A DNA stretch of 60,922 bases, taken from an uncultured Collinsella sp. GTDB taxonomy: Bacteria; Actinomycetota; Coriobacteriia; Coriobacteriales; Coriobacteriaceae. The stretch spans positions 1 through 60,922 of the forward strand of contig UQMY01000013.1 of the NCBI GenBank assembly GCA_900542325.1, read 5' to 3'. Of the stretch, positions 32,767 to 42,580 are shown piece after piece (the stretch's first letter is position 1; every line of letters begins with the position of its first letter). The position numbers and the translations under genes are program-made. The notes under the pieces were generated by a model. That model did no database searches and was not told where the DNA came from. It saw nothing but the letters and a program-made list of their open reading frames with translations.

Positions 32767-35220
32767 CTATCCGCGGACCTCGCCGTTTACGCCCTTGCAC
32801 ACCTTGGTGACGATCTTCTGGTGCGCCTTCTCGACCTCTTCGCTGGTGAGCGTGTGATCGTCGGAGCGATACGTAAGCGCAAAGGCCATGGACTTCTTGC
32901 CCTTGCCAATGCGGACCGGATCGCGGTAGACATCGAACAGGCGCACGCCCTCGAGCAGCTTGCCGCCGGCACTGGTAATACGGCGCTCAAGGTCCTCGCA
33001 GGTCACGGAGTTGTCGACCACGATTGCAAGGTCGTGCTCAACAGCCGGGTACTGCGAGAACTCACGGTAGTTCTCCTGGTTGCGGGCACCCTTGATCAGC
33101 TTGTCCAGATCGAGCTCAAAGGCAACGACGACCTCATCTATGCCGCAGGCCTCGCGCGCCTCGGGGTGGATCTCGCCGACCCAGCCCAGCACGGTGCCGC
33201 CGGACAGAACCTCGGCCGCACGACCCGGCTGCAAGAAGGCGTAGCCCTCGCCCTCGACGGGACGGAAGCGAACCTTCTCGATGCGCAGCTGGGCAAGCAA
33301 CTCCTCGACAATGCCCTTACCAAAGAAGAAGCGCAGCTTGCGGTACTTCATGTTCCAGGACTGCTCGCTCCACTGGCCCGAGAGCACACCCGCGACGGAC
33401 TTGGTCTCCTTGGGCAGGCTAGCGTTCTCGCGGCCGTGGAACAGACTGCCGACCTCGTACAGGTGCACGTTGGGCGTGCCGTGGGCCTCGTTGTAGGCCA
33501 CAGACTGCAGCAGACCCGGCAGCAGCGAGCGGCGCATCTCGGTCTGCTCGGCCACCAGCGGGTTCATGAGCACCACGGGGCAGCCGCGGCCCTCGGTGGA
33601 CATGCCAATCTTCTCCAGGTCGCCCGGGGCGGCAAAGCCAAAAGTCGTGGTCTCGTTGAGGCCGCAGGCGCGCAGGATCTCGCCAACCTTGCGGGTGAGC
33701 TTCTGCTCGCGGGTCAGGCCGCCGATGTGGTTCTTGGCAGCCGGGATGGTCGCCGTCACGCGGCCCATGCCCCACAGGCGCAGGACCTCCTCGATCAGAT
33801 CGATCTCGCGCGGCAGGTCAGGGCGGAAGCTCGGCGGGGTAACCATAAAGTCCTCGCCGTCGCGCTCGACGGTGCAGCCCAGGCGGGTGAGCGAGCGCTC
33901 GATAAAGTCGGGCTCGATGTCGGCGCCGCAGATGGCGTGCACGCGGGCCAGGCGCAGCTTAATGCTGTCGATGGTCTTGGGCGCGGGGAAAACGTCGACG
34001 TAGCCGGGAGCAACCTCGCCGCCGGCGATCTGCTCGATGAGCGCGCAGGTAACGTTGGCGACATCCACGCAGCCGGTCTCGTCGACCTGGCGCTCAAAGC
34101 GGATGGAGGCATCGGAGATCAGCGACAGGTCGCGGCTGGTGTGCGAGGTGCGGCCGGCGTTGAAGCAGGCGCTCTCGACCATCACGTCGACGGTGTCGTC
34201 CTCGATCTCGGAATCCATGCCGCCCATAACGCCGGCCAGCGCCACGGGACGCTCGCCGTCGGTGATGAGGCCCATGCCGGCGTCGAGCGTGCGCTCCTCG
34301 CCGTCGAGGGTCGTGAACTTCTCGTCCTGCCGGGCGGCGCGAACCACCACGCGGCGATGGCCCTCGCGCTCGGCAAAGGTTGACAGGTCAAAGGCGTGCA
34401 GCGGCTGACCGGTGAGCATCATCACGTAGTTGGTGATGTCGACGATGTTGTTGTGCGGACGCACGCCCAGGGCGTTGAGGCGCTTGACCATCCAGTCGGG
34501 CGACGGGCCGACCTTCACGTTGCGCACGATGCGGGCGACATAGCGGTCGCACAGGCCCTCGTCGGCAATCTCGACCGAAAGCTCGTCGTCGGTCGCGCGG
34601 CCGGTCTCTGCCTTGATGGCGGGCAGCTCCACGTGGAAATCGCGATCGAAAATGGCGCCGGTCTCGCGGGCCATACCGATCATGGACAGGCAGTCGGGGC
34701 GGTTGGGCGTGATCTCGCAGTCGAGCACGGTATCGCTCGAGCCCACATACTCGGCAAACGGCATGCCGCAGGGCGTATCCTCAGGCAGAATCATGATGCC
34801 GGAGTGGTCGCCGCCCAGACCGAGCTCGCGCGCAGAGCAGTTCATGCCCATGGACACGACGCCGCGAAGCTTGCTCTTCTTGATCTTGACGTCGCCGGGC
34901 AGAACTGCGCCGATCATGGCCGTGACGATGTGGTCGCCGGCCTCGAAGTTCTGCGCGCCGCAGACAATCTGCAGCGGGGCGGGGTTGCCGTCGGCGTCGA
35001 GGTTCTTGTCACCCACGTCAACCGAGCACACATACATATGGTCGCTATCGGGGTGCGGGGTCTTGGTGAGCACCTTGGCGGTCACCACGTGGTCGAAGGA
35101 CTCGCCCACGGTGTCAATCGCCTCAACCTCGGTGCCGGTGCGGATATACTCGTCCGAAAGGGTCTTAGGATCTTCCGGAATATCGATCATGGTCTTGAGC
35201 CAGTCGTAAGAAACACGCAT
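32767..35220 (-). CDS. pheT: Phenylalanine--tRNA ligase beta subunit
   Basis: 817 aa, full length. It has the N-terminal MRVSYDWLKTMIDIPED, the EMAP/OB tRNA-binding domain (about 40-155, GLGGDHSGIMILPED), the B3/B4 editing region, B5 (GYVDVFPAPKTIDSIKLRL), the catalytic-like core and the C-terminal ferredoxin-fold anticodon-binding domain (EFSQYPAVEHDLAIVVDNSV). Pairs with PheS as an alpha2-beta2 enzyme. It is 184 bp downstream of pheS, an unusually wide gap filled by a hairpin element. Confidence 0.97.
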   Translation of the reverse strand: MRVSYDWLKTMIDIPEDPKTLSDEYIRTGTEVEAIDTVGESFDHVVTAKVLTKTPHPDSDHMYVCSVDVGDKNLDADGNPAPLQIVCGAQNFEAGDHIVTAMIGAVLPGDVKIKKSKLRGVVSMGMNCSARELGLGGDHSGIMILPEDTPCGMPFAEYVGSSDTVLDCEITPNRPDCLSMIGMARETGAIFDRDFHVELPAIKAETGRATDDELSVEIADEGLCDRYVARIVRNVKVGPSPDWMVKRLNALGVRPHNNIVDITNYVMMLTGQPLHAFDLSTFAEREGHRRVVVRAARQDEKFTTLDGEERTLDAGMGLITDGERPVALAGVMGGMDSEIEDDTVDVMVESACFNAGRTSHTSRDLSLISDASIRFERQVDETGCVDVANVTCALIEQIAGGEVAPGYVDVFPAPKTIDSIKLRLARVHAICGADIEPDFIERSLTRLGCTVERDGEDFMVTPPSFRPDLPREIDLIEEVLRLWGMGRVTATIPAAKNHIGGLTREQKLTRKVGEILRACGLNETTTFGFAAPGDLEKIGMSTEGRGCPVVLMNPLVAEQTEMRRSLLPGLLQSVAYNEAHGTPNVHLYEVGSLFHGRENASLPKETKSVAGVLSGQWSEQSWNMKYRKLRFFFGKGIVEELLAQLRIEKVRFRPVEGEGYAFLQPGRAAEVLSGGTVLGWVGEIHPEAREACGIDEVVVAFELDLDKLIKGARNQENYREFSQYPAVEHDLAIVVDNSVTCEDLERRITSAGGKLLEGVRLFDVYRDPVRIGKGKKSMAFALTYRSDDHTLTSEEVEKAHQKIVTKVCKGVNGEVRG

Positions 35221-35303
35221 GTAGCTCTCCTTTCATACTGAAAGCCTGCGAAGAGATGCAGGTGGAAACTTCAACTTTGTGAACATTCCTTACAAAGCGA
35301 GGG

Positions 35304-35396
35304 TTGTCCAAGTGCGGCAGATCGGCCCGAAAGAGGAGCGCCGCGTACTTTGGTACGCAAGCGACGAATGAGCGCCGAGGTGCCGTGCTTGGGCAA
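35304..35396. repeat. 93-nt hairpin element between pheS and pheT
   Basis: The outer arms 35304-35326 and 35374-35396 are inverted copies with about five mismatches (core CCAAG and CGGCA); GAGCGCC and GGCGCTC-type segments and GCGTAC/GTACGC lie inside. It ends 8 bp after the pheS stop. It resembles a dispersed extragenic palindrome rather than a terminator: there is no T run. Confidence 0.65.
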
Positions 35397-35404
35397 GCCG
35401 CAGC

Positions 35405-36481
35405 CTAGAACTGATTCAGGAAACGCATATCGCCTGTCATGAGCGTTCTGAGGTCGGGCAGGTCGTAGCGCAGGGCCGCGACGCGCTCGGCGCCAATGCC
35501 AAAGGCAAAGCCGGTGTACTTCTCGGGGTCGATGCCGCAGTTGATGAGCACGTTGGGATCGACCATGCCGCAGCCCAGGATCTCGATCCAACCGCTGTGC
35601 TTGCAGAAGTTGCAGCCCTTTCCGCCGCACACATGGCAGCTCACGTCCACCTCGCAGGAAGGCTCGGTGAAGGGGAAGAAGTGCGGGCGGTAGCGGGTCT
35701 TGCGATCCTCGCCAAACATGCACTTAACAAAGTAGTCGAGCGTGCCCTTAAGATCGCCAAAGGTGATGCCCTCGTCGACGACCAGGCCCTCGATCTGGTT
35801 GAACTGCGGCAGGTGGCAGGCGTCGGCCGTGTCGGGACGATAGACGGTGCCCGGGCAGATCATGTAGATGGGCGGCTTTTGCGACTCCATGGTGTGGATC
35901 TGCACGCCCGAGGTCTGGGTGCGCAGCAGTACGTCGGACTCGCCGTGGGCGTGAGCCTCGGGGTGCGCGACGCTGCCGGGGTTGTTGTCGACCACGTAGA
36001 AGGTGTCGCGGGCCGAGCGGCTCGGGTGATCCATGGGCGCGTTGAGCGCGGTGAAGTTGTAGTAGGAGGTGTCGACCATGGGGCCGGACTCGACGGTGTA
36101 GCCGATGCCACAGAAGATGTCCTCGGCCTCCTCGATAATCTGCTTGATCAGGTGCTGGTGACCGATCTGCGGACGGATGCCCGGCAGCGTAATGTCGACG
36201 GCCTCGTGCTCGAGTGCGTGCTTGAGGGCGGCGGCCTTCATCTCGGTGGTGCGCTCGTCGAGCATGCCCTCGATCAGCTGGCGCATCTCGTTGGCGCGCT
36301 TGCCCATGACAGGACGATCCTCGGGGGCGAGCTTGCCCATCATACGCATCAGGCCGGTGATGCGGCCCTTGCGGCCGAGCAGCTCAACGCGCGCAGCCTC
36401 GAGCTTTGCGGCGTCGTCGGCGCCTGCGACGAGCTTCTTGGCCTCTTCCTCGAGTTTGACCAGATCATCAATCAGACTCAT
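35405..36481 (-). CDS. pheS: Phenylalanine--tRNA ligase alpha subunit
   Basis: 358 aa catalytic subunit. An N-terminal coiled coil (SLIDDLVKLEEEAKKLVAGA), then the class II core with HPSRSARDTFYV, LLRTQTSGVQIHTME, PGTVYRPDTADACHLPQFNQ and the C-terminal GFAFGIGAERVAALRY. A CHVCGGKGCNFC zinc-like insertion is present (two CxxC pairs), seen in some actinobacterial and firmicute PheS. The ATG at 36481 follows AAAGGGAAG. Expression is controlled by the T-box upstream. Confidence 0.97.
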   Translation of the reverse strand: MSLIDDLVKLEEEAKKLVAGADDAAKLEAARVELLGRKGRITGLMRMMGKLAPEDRPVMGKRANEMRQLIEGMLDERTTEMKAAALKHALEHEAVDITLPGIRPQIGHQHLIKQIIEEAEDIFCGIGYTVESGPMVDTSYYNFTALNAPMDHPSRSARDTFYVVDNNPGSVAHPEAHAHGESDVLLRTQTSGVQIHTMESQKPPIYMICPGTVYRPDTADACHLPQFNQIEGLVVDEGITFGDLKGTLDYFVKCMFGEDRKTRYRPHFFPFTEPSCEVDVSCHVCGGKGCNFCKHSGWIEILGCGMVDPNVLINCGIDPEKYTGFAFGIGAERVAALRYDLPDLRTLMTGDMRFLNQF

Positions 36482-36567
36482 GTCTTCCCTTTCGTCTCTC
36501 GCGTATCCGCGCTCCGGGACGGCTGGCACCGCCCGACGCTTACGGATGCGCGGCCCGGTTCGGTAAC

Positions 36568-36860
36568 AAAAAACCGCCCTCGGGCATGTGCATTGCCCAA
36601 GGACGGTTAAATTCCGCGGTACCACCTTGTTTGACCCGGCGGATGTCTGGCCCGCCGCGCCCACTCTGCGCCTCTTGTCGCGAGGCTCACGGCTTCCCTA
36701 CTGGGGCTTTGCTGCCACTGGCCGCGCGCCCGTTGAGGTCGCTGCTCGGGAGTGAACGCTTGGCCCTTGCCACCGCAGGAAGGCTTGCAGCCCATGACCT
36801 TCCCTCTCTTGCCGGCGACACGGCGGGCAAAACCCTCTCCGTCAACGCATTGGGCTATAG
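36568..36860 (-). promoter_or_regulatory. T-box riboswitch (Phe) of pheST
   Basis: On the minus strand the leader has the T-box core AGGTGGTACCGCGGAA (about 36610-36630), followed by a terminator at 36568-36608 (AACCGTCC/GGGCGGTT stem, then TTTTTT). Uncharged tRNA-Phe would pair with the T-box and prevent termination. A TTC at 36754-36756 (context GCGTTCACT) is the likely specifier codon, though I could not fold stem I in full. Confidence 0.9.
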
Positions 36861-36985
36861 GATACCACATTGTGTGGGCGTATCGCCGCGTTCCGTTTTG
36901 TTCGTGCTGGGTACAAGGCAGATAGCTGTGCAAACTGGCCGTGCGCCCATCCGTGGCGCTCGGCTCGCGAGATCAAGGATACGAT

Positions 36986-38560
36986 ATGGGAAAGAAACTC
37001 GATAAGAAGGCCAAGCCCGCAGCGGGCAAGACGCCTAAAGGCATGAAGGTCGACAAGGCCGTCAAAAAGTTCCGCAAACTCGAAGGCAAGCTGTGGACTC
37101 GCGAGTACCTGCTCAAGATTGCCGAGTTCGATGGAGCGACGATTGCTCCCGCCAACGGCGCTGCCGCCCGTGCCGACGCCATGGGTACGCTTGCCGGCGA
37201 GCATCACAAGCTGCTGACCAGCGAGAAATCCGTTGAGCTCGTACGCTCGTTAGCGCGCGAGACGGTTGCAGGCGGACATGTAGACGACCCGCAGCTGCTC
37301 GACGAGATCCGCGTGCTCGGCCGCGACCAGCGCGAAGCGAGCGTTGTCCCTACCGAGGAGGCCGAGGCCTGGACCAGGCTCACCTGCGAGGCCGACGCCG
37401 TGTGGCACAAGGCCAAGACGGCCAATGACTGGGCGAGCTTTGAGCCCTATGTGGACAAGATTGTGGGCCAGCTCAAGCATCAGGCCGAGCTTATGGACCC
37501 CAAGCGCGACCCATACGACGTTTGGCTCGACCAGTACGAGCGCGGCCTTTCCGCCAAGAGCTTCGATGCATTTTGTGACGAGGTCAAGGCCACGGTCGTG
37601 CCGCTCGTGCACGCCATCGGCGAGCGCGGCCAGCAGCCGGCCGCCGACTTTTTGCACGCCCACGTGCCCGAGGCTGCCCAGCGTGCCATGAGCTTCGACC
37701 TGATGAAGCTTGTCGGCCTGAACCTGGACGACACCACGCTTGCCTTTACCGAGCACCCGTTTAGCGAGGGTTTTGCCGTGGGTGACGCGCGCATCGCGAC
37801 GCACATCTACGAGGACGATTGTATCTCCAATGTCTACAGCATCATCCACGAGGCGGGACACGCCATGTACGAGCTGGGCGTGAACCCCGCCTATGCGCGC
37901 ACGTGCCTGGAGGGCGGCACCTCTATGGGCATCCACGAGAGCCAAAGCCGATTCTTCGAGAACACCGTGGGCCGCAGCCGCGCCTTTATGGGGCCGCTGC
38001 TCGAGGTACTGCGCCGCCACGCGCCCGAGGTCTATGGCAGCGTGGACGAAGACACGCTCTACCGCGCCGTGAACATCGCGCAGCCGTCGCTGGTCCGCAC
38101 CGAGGCCGACGAGCTCACCTATCCGCTGCATATTATGGTGCGCTACGAGATCGAGCGCATGCTGTTTGCCGGCGAGGCCACGGCCAAGGACATCCCCGCG
38201 CTTTGGAACCGCTTCATGGATGAGTACCTGGGCATTCCCGTTCCCGACGACACGCACGGCTGCCTACAGGATACGCACTGGAGCGGCGGCTCGTTTGGCT
38301 ACTTCCCCACCTATGCGCTGGGCAGCGCCTACGACGCCATGTTTGTGCCGGCCATGTGCCGCGACGGCGTCGACCTTACCGGTGCCTGCGCGAGCGGCGA
38401 TCTGGCGCCCGTCCGTGCCTGGCTGGGCGAGCACATTTGGCAGTGGGGCCGCGCCAAGGACGCGCCGGAGCTCATCAAGGGCGCCTGTGGCATGGACTTT
38501 GACGCCCGTTACTACTGCAGCTACCTCCAAGACAAGTTCACCACGCTATACGAGCTGTAA
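36986..38560 (+). CDS. M32 family metallocarboxypeptidase (Taq type)
   Basis: 524 aa, cytoplasmic, removes C-terminal residues from peptides. The zinc site is IIHEAGHAMYELG (HEAGH at 288-292), and the third ligand is in GIHESQSRFFEN (around 317-326), both diagnostic for M32. The N-terminus is Lys-rich (GKKLDKKAKPAAGKTPKG), a short extension relative to family members. The ATG at 36986 follows AAGGA; an in-frame extension to 36941 is not supported. Divergent from the pheST T-box. GC-rich codon use like its neighbours. Confidence 0.94.
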   Translation: MGKKLDKKAKPAAGKTPKGMKVDKAVKKFRKLEGKLWTREYLLKIAEFDGATIAPANGAAARADAMGTLAGEHHKLLTSEKSVELVRSLARETVAGGHVDDPQLLDEIRVLGRDQREASVVPTEEAEAWTRLTCEADAVWHKAKTANDWASFEPYVDKIVGQLKHQAELMDPKRDPYDVWLDQYERGLSAKSFDAFCDEVKATVVPLVHAIGERGQQPAADFLHAHVPEAAQRAMSFDLMKLVGLNLDDTTLAFTEHPFSEGFAVGDARIATHIYEDDCISNVYSIIHEAGHAMYELGVNPAYARTCLEGGTSMGIHESQSRFFENTVGRSRAFMGPLLEVLRRHAPEVYGSVDEDTLYRAVNIAQPSLVRTEADELTYPLHIMVRYEIERMLFAGEATAKDIPALWNRFMDEYLGIPVPDDTHGCLQDTHWSGGSFGYFPTYALGSAYDAMFVPAMCRDGVDLTGACASGDLAPVRAWLGEHIWQWGRAKDAPELIKGACGMDFDARYYCSYLQDKFTTLYEL

Positions 38561-38627
38561 GGATTGACCAGCACGCCATCGCCAACGCCAACCATGTTGA
38601 CGCCGATGTCTTGGCAACGTCAGCGAA

Positions 38628-38724
38628 AACGGCCCCAAGCGAGCAAGGTGACGTGAAATGAAAGGGCGCTGACCTTCTGGTCGCGCCCTTGAAATTGAGC
38701 GTCAGATTGCCGCTTGGGGCCGTT
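38628..38724. repeat. Nested palindromic element
   Basis: Outer arms AACGGCCCCAAGCG (38628-38641) and CGCTTGGGGCCGTT (38711-38724) are perfect inverted copies; partial pairing continues inward (GCAA, TGACG). A second hairpin AAGGGCGC/GCGCCCTT (38662-38669, 38683-38690) sits at the centre. It fills the gap between the convergent M32 and glmM genes and may also serve as a terminator. Confidence 0.7.
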
Positions 38725-38738
38725 TGCAGCGTCGAGCA

Positions 38739-38766
38739 GCTACGCGGTTTGGTAAAACCGCGTAGC
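38739..38766 (-). terminator. Hairpin at the glmM stop codon
   Basis: GCTACGCGGTTT, 4-nt loop, AAACCGCGTAGC: a perfect 12-bp stem beginning at the last base of the glmM stop codon. There is no T run, so termination is uncertain. Confidence 0.5.
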
Positions 38767-40097
38767 TATAGAGCCTCGAGTGCGTTGGCGATGCGCTTCA
38801 TGGCGGCATCGGCGGATGCCTGGTCGGGGGCTTCGGCCAAAATGCGAATCACCGACTCGGTTCCACTCTTGCGCACGAGCACGCGTCCCTCGCCCGCCAG
38901 CGATGCCTCGGCCTCGGCGATGGCGGCCTGCACACCCATGTTGCCCAGCGCGGCGTCCTTGTCCGCCACGTGCACGGCCACCTGCGCCTGCGGCAGCAGC
39001 TTGCACGGAGCCGTGAGCTGCGAGAGGGTCTCGCGCTCGGCGCGAATCACTTCCATCACGCGCAGCGAGGTCATAATGCCGTCGCCCGTGTGCTCGATAT
39101 CGCCAAAGATCGTATGGCCCGTCTGCTCGCCGCCCAAGCTGTAGCCGCCCTCGCGCATCTTGGCATACACGTGACGGTCGCCCACGCCGCTGGTCACGGC
39201 ACTTAGGCCGGCAAGCTCCAGCGACTTGACCAGGCCAAAGTTGCTGGCAATCGTCGGCACCACGGTACCGCCCGAAAGGCGACCGTGCTTGTTCAGATAC
39301 ACGCCACACACGTACAGGATCTGGTCGCCGTCTACCACGCGACCGCGCTCGTCCACGGCCAAGCAGCGATCGGCATCGCCGTCATAGGCAAAGCCCACGT
39401 CCAGGCCCTGCTCCACCACATGACGCTGCAGGCGCTCTATATGCGTGGAGCCGCAGTCGACGTTGATGTTAAAGCCATCGGGCGCGGCATTGATCACGCG
39501 CACGTCGGCACCGAGCGCGTCAAACACCGGCTTGGCCACCGAGGAAGCCGAGCCGTTGGCGCAGTCGATACCGATCTTGACGCCCTGCAGCGAAAAGTTC
39601 GCGCTGGCGATGAGCGAAGCAATGTAGCGGTTGCGGCCCTGCATGTAGTCCACCGTGGCGCCGATGTGGTTGCCCGTGGCCAGCGGTACCTCGCTCTTAC
39701 CATCGATGTAGTCCTCGATGAGCTCCAGTACGTCCTCGTCCATCTTAAAACCGTCGCTATTGACGAGCTTAATGCCGTTATCGCAAAACGGGTTGTGGCT
39801 CGCGCTGATCATGATGCCGCAATCGAAGCAGCCTTCCACGGTCTGATGCGCCACGCCCGGCGTGGGGATCACGTGCAGCATATAGGCGTCCGCACCGCTC
39901 GCGACCAGGCCGCTCACCAGCGCCGCCTCGAACATATAGCTCGAGCGACGAGTGTCCTTGCCCACGATCACGCGCGCCTTGCGCTCGCGGTTGGCGCCGT
40001 AATACCAGCCCACAAAACGGCCAATCTTATAAGCGTGCTCTACCGTCAGCCCAACGTTGGCCTCACCGCGAAAGCCGTCGGTGCCAAAGTACTTCAT
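38766..40097 (-). CDS. glmM: Phosphoglucosamine mutase
   Basis: Interconverts glucosamine-6-phosphate and glucosamine-1-phosphate for UDP-GlcNAc and peptidoglycan synthesis. 443 aa: MKYFGTDGFRGEANVGLT, the phosphoserine loop MISASHNPFCDNG (active Ser100), metal loop FAYDGDADRCLAV, sugar-binding GGEQTGHTIF and the C-terminal phosphate-binding LVRKSGTESVIRI. It lies 3 bp downstream of the DUF4012 gene and is likely co-transcribed with it. Confidence 0.97.
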   Translation of the reverse strand: MKYFGTDGFRGEANVGLTVEHAYKIGRFVGWYYGANRERKARVIVGKDTRRSSYMFEAALVSGLVASGADAYMLHVIPTPGVAHQTVEGCFDCGIMISASHNPFCDNGIKLVNSDGFKMDEDVLELIEDYIDGKSEVPLATGNHIGATVDYMQGRNRYIASLIASANFSLQGVKIGIDCANGSASSVAKPVFDALGADVRVINAAPDGFNINVDCGSTHIERLQRHVVEQGLDVGFAYDGDADRCLAVDERGRVVDGDQILYVCGVYLNKHGRLSGGTVVPTIASNFGLVKSLELAGLSAVTSGVGDRHVYAKMREGGYSLGGEQTGHTIFGDIEHTGDGIMTSLRVMEVIRAERETLSQLTAPCKLLPQAQVAVHVADKDAALGNMGVQAAIAEAEASLAGEGRVLVRKSGTESVIRILAEAPDQASADAAMKRIANALEAL

Positions 40098-40100
40098 ATC

Positions 40101-42431
40101 TTACTTATCCTGTTCGAACGTTTGAGCGGTTGGCGTGGTACGAATCTTAAGCTCTTTGTGCCCAGAGTCCTTCGAAGTCGTGACCGTGTACTCGACCTTT
40201 ACGTCTTGTCCAAGAAGCATGTGGACACCGCCCCATGCAACCTTCAGGCCATCGTGCGTCGCTTCGTTCATCTCGATAGAACCGGAGCCCGAAGTCTTAA
40301 TGTCCGAAATGCTGCCTCCCGCAGGAGCATAGAGATAAAGCCTCAGCACCTCATCATCAATATCCTGGCTAATGCCGTTATGGCCCTGGAAATAACCAGG
40401 CATCTCGGCCTTCTCCTGAGGGGTCATCGTGTTCTTGAGCGAGGTGGTCACTCGATACGTCGTCGAGCCATCGGCATTTTCAACCGAAGAATCGATGGTG
40501 ACTCGCTTATCGAGGAACCAATCCATCTTTGAATAACTGTAGTTGTTCACATAGACGCCCAAGATCGGAGCCTCCGACGTATCGGCTTGGAGGGCGCCCG
40601 ATATTCCAAGGGCCTTCGCGGCCTTTTCCTCGTCATCGTTTCTCGAATACATGAGGATGCGACCCTCGGAAGCACCCTTTTCGATGGCTCCAGCAATCTT
40701 ATCAATATCGCTGGAGCCCAGTTCGTCCACGATCTTGTTAAAAGCCGATCCGGCAACCGCCGCAAAAATGGCGTCCTGTTCCTCTACCGGGTAATTCCAA
40801 TAAATATCGTGCAGCAGCACCTTTGCAGCGTTGCTTCCATCAACGACGGTACCGTCAGGAAGCTGTGTGCCGCCTACAATGCCGAGCATATACTGCAAAA
40901 ATACCGGATCGACTGCAAATACGCCGTCGATGTCATCTCCGACAATGGCCTTCTGCATATCGCTGGCAAGCTGAGCCGCACGCGGATAATCGGGCGTCAT
41001 CGTAACGTCACCCATCGTGTATCCGAGCGTGTTGAATCCGGTCAGGCCCCATCCGGTCGTGAACAAGTTTGCTTCTTCATCGGTGATGGGAAGCGGGCTC
41101 AAAGGCTCTTTCATCATGTCGACTTTGACAAAATCGCCCAGTTCGAGCTTACCATCAGTCACCGACATCACGCCGCGAGAACCGGGAAAACCGCCACAGG
41201 CGCGGATCTCGACATTGCTCATCGCGAGCACAAGATAATGACGCGTCTGGCCGTTGGCGCCGAGCATCTGGGGAAGGACGGGAGCGACCTTCTCCGCCGC
41301 GTCAACCGCGCCGTTGAGGGTGGCAAAGCCGTCCTTGGCCTTATCGACCAGCTCGGTCACCTGGGAAATATGAGTATCGCCAATGCCCTGGACCTTCTCG
41401 TTGGCGCTCTTGAACACCTTTGAGCTATCGGAAAGCGAATCGGCAACGGCCTGCAGCGCGGACACGTTAATCATGCCGTCCTGAAACAACTTGCCGGGCG
41501 TGGCCTGCGAAAGGTTGTCGGCCATGGGAACCAGCGCGTTGCTCGAGACATCGGACAGGGCGTCGATCATGGTGCGGGCCGCATTGATGTCGCCGCCATA
41601 CACCGGAATAAACGAAGCCGCCGTCCACAGCGGGCTCGAGGTCTCCGCCTTCATGCTGTCGCAGAGCTCATCGATCTTCTTCGCGTCGTCAGGCAGCGTC
41701 GAAAAATCGCCCGACGTGACCTTGTCCTTAAGGCCACCGACGATCTCGACAGCCTCCTTCGCTTCGCTCTTTACGGTCTTTGCCGAGTTAAGCAGCATAA
41801 AGCCGCTTGCGCCAAGCGCAACGAGAAGCACCGCGACCACAGCGGCAACAATGGCGCCGGTGTGACGCTTTTTGCGCTCGCCCTTGCGATGGCGATGACG
41901 GACCAGACCGTCAGAGGTCGAACTCGACGAAGCGTCGCTACCGTAGTTCAAGCCAAAATCGTAATAATCTTCCTTGGAACCCGAGCCCGCAAACTCGGCA
42001 CCGCTATCATCCAGGCGGGCGAACGTGCCAGTCTCGGAGGCACCGGTGTAAATCGTACCAAGGTTACCCGTAAGCCCCGCGCCACCGGCAGAGGGAGTAT
42101 TGTTGGCGGCCTTGCCGGCATTAACGTTGCCGGCGGCATTTGCGGCGTTGGCAGCACCTGCGTTGTTCGCAGGTACCGAAGGAGCCCCGCTCGGCTGCGA
42201 CGCGGAGGTTGCACCGCCCGCAAAGACATTCCCTCTTGCACGGCCGGTCTTTTTTGCCTTTTGAGACTGCTCGTACAGAGCGGTAAACATCGCCGTCTCG
42301 CCCGGGGACACGCGCTTACCGGAACCGCCCTGTCCAGCGCCGCCCGGCGTGCCGGCCTTACCAGCCCCGTTCGGACGCGGCGGAACTGCAGGACGGCCGC
42401 TATCGCTGCCCTTAAAGTGATTACCAGCCAT
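40101..42431 (-). CDS. DUF4012 membrane-anchored protein
   Basis: 776 aa. A long, low-complexity Gly/Ala/Asn-rich cytoplasmic N-terminus (about 1-205), one transmembrane helix (about 215-235, GAIVAAVVAVLLVALGASGF), and a large extracytoplasmic domain with the DUF4012 signature SNVEIRACGGFPGSRGVMSV. DUF4012 proteins are common in actinobacterial envelopes and polysaccharide loci, function unknown. The ATG at 42431 has GAGG upstream. Pairing with glmM suggests a cell-wall or surface-glycan role; that is inference. Confidence 0.85.
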   Translation of the reverse strand: MAGNHFKGSDSGRPAVPPRPNGAGKAGTPGGAGQGGSGKRVSPGETAMFTALYEQSQKAKKTGRARGNVFAGGATSASQPSGAPSVPANNAGAANAANAAGNVNAGKAANNTPSAGGAGLTGNLGTIYTGASETGTFARLDDSGAEFAGSGSKEDYYDFGLNYGSDASSSSTSDGLVRHRHRKGERKKRHTGAIVAAVVAVLLVALGASGFMLLNSAKTVKSEAKEAVEIVGGLKDKVTSGDFSTLPDDAKKIDELCDSMKAETSSPLWTAASFIPVYGGDINAARTMIDALSDVSSNALVPMADNLSQATPGKLFQDGMINVSALQAVADSLSDSSKVFKSANEKVQGIGDTHISQVTELVDKAKDGFATLNGAVDAAEKVAPVLPQMLGANGQTRHYLVLAMSNVEIRACGGFPGSRGVMSVTDGKLELGDFVKVDMMKEPLSPLPITDEEANLFTTGWGLTGFNTLGYTMGDVTMTPDYPRAAQLASDMQKAIVGDDIDGVFAVDPVFLQYMLGIVGGTQLPDGTVVDGSNAAKVLLHDIYWNYPVEEQDAIFAAVAGSAFNKIVDELGSSDIDKIAGAIEKGASEGRILMYSRNDDEEKAAKALGISGALQADTSEAPILGVYVNNYSYSKMDWFLDKRVTIDSSVENADGSTTYRVTTSLKNTMTPQEKAEMPGYFQGHNGISQDIDDEVLRLYLYAPAGGSISDIKTSGSGSIEMNEATHDGLKVAWGGVHMLLGQDVKVEYTVTTSKDSGHKELKIRTTPTAQTFEQDK

Positions 42432-42580
42432 AAAGAAATCCTCGCAATTGAGTCGCAATGAAAAAGTCCATAACGTTACTAGTTTATGGCATTTTGAGCA
42501 TCGACAGCTAAACTCCAGACACGGACATCAATTGGCGAAAATGCGGCACAACACCTTTTCCGTCCTGGCGGCGGCGCCAG

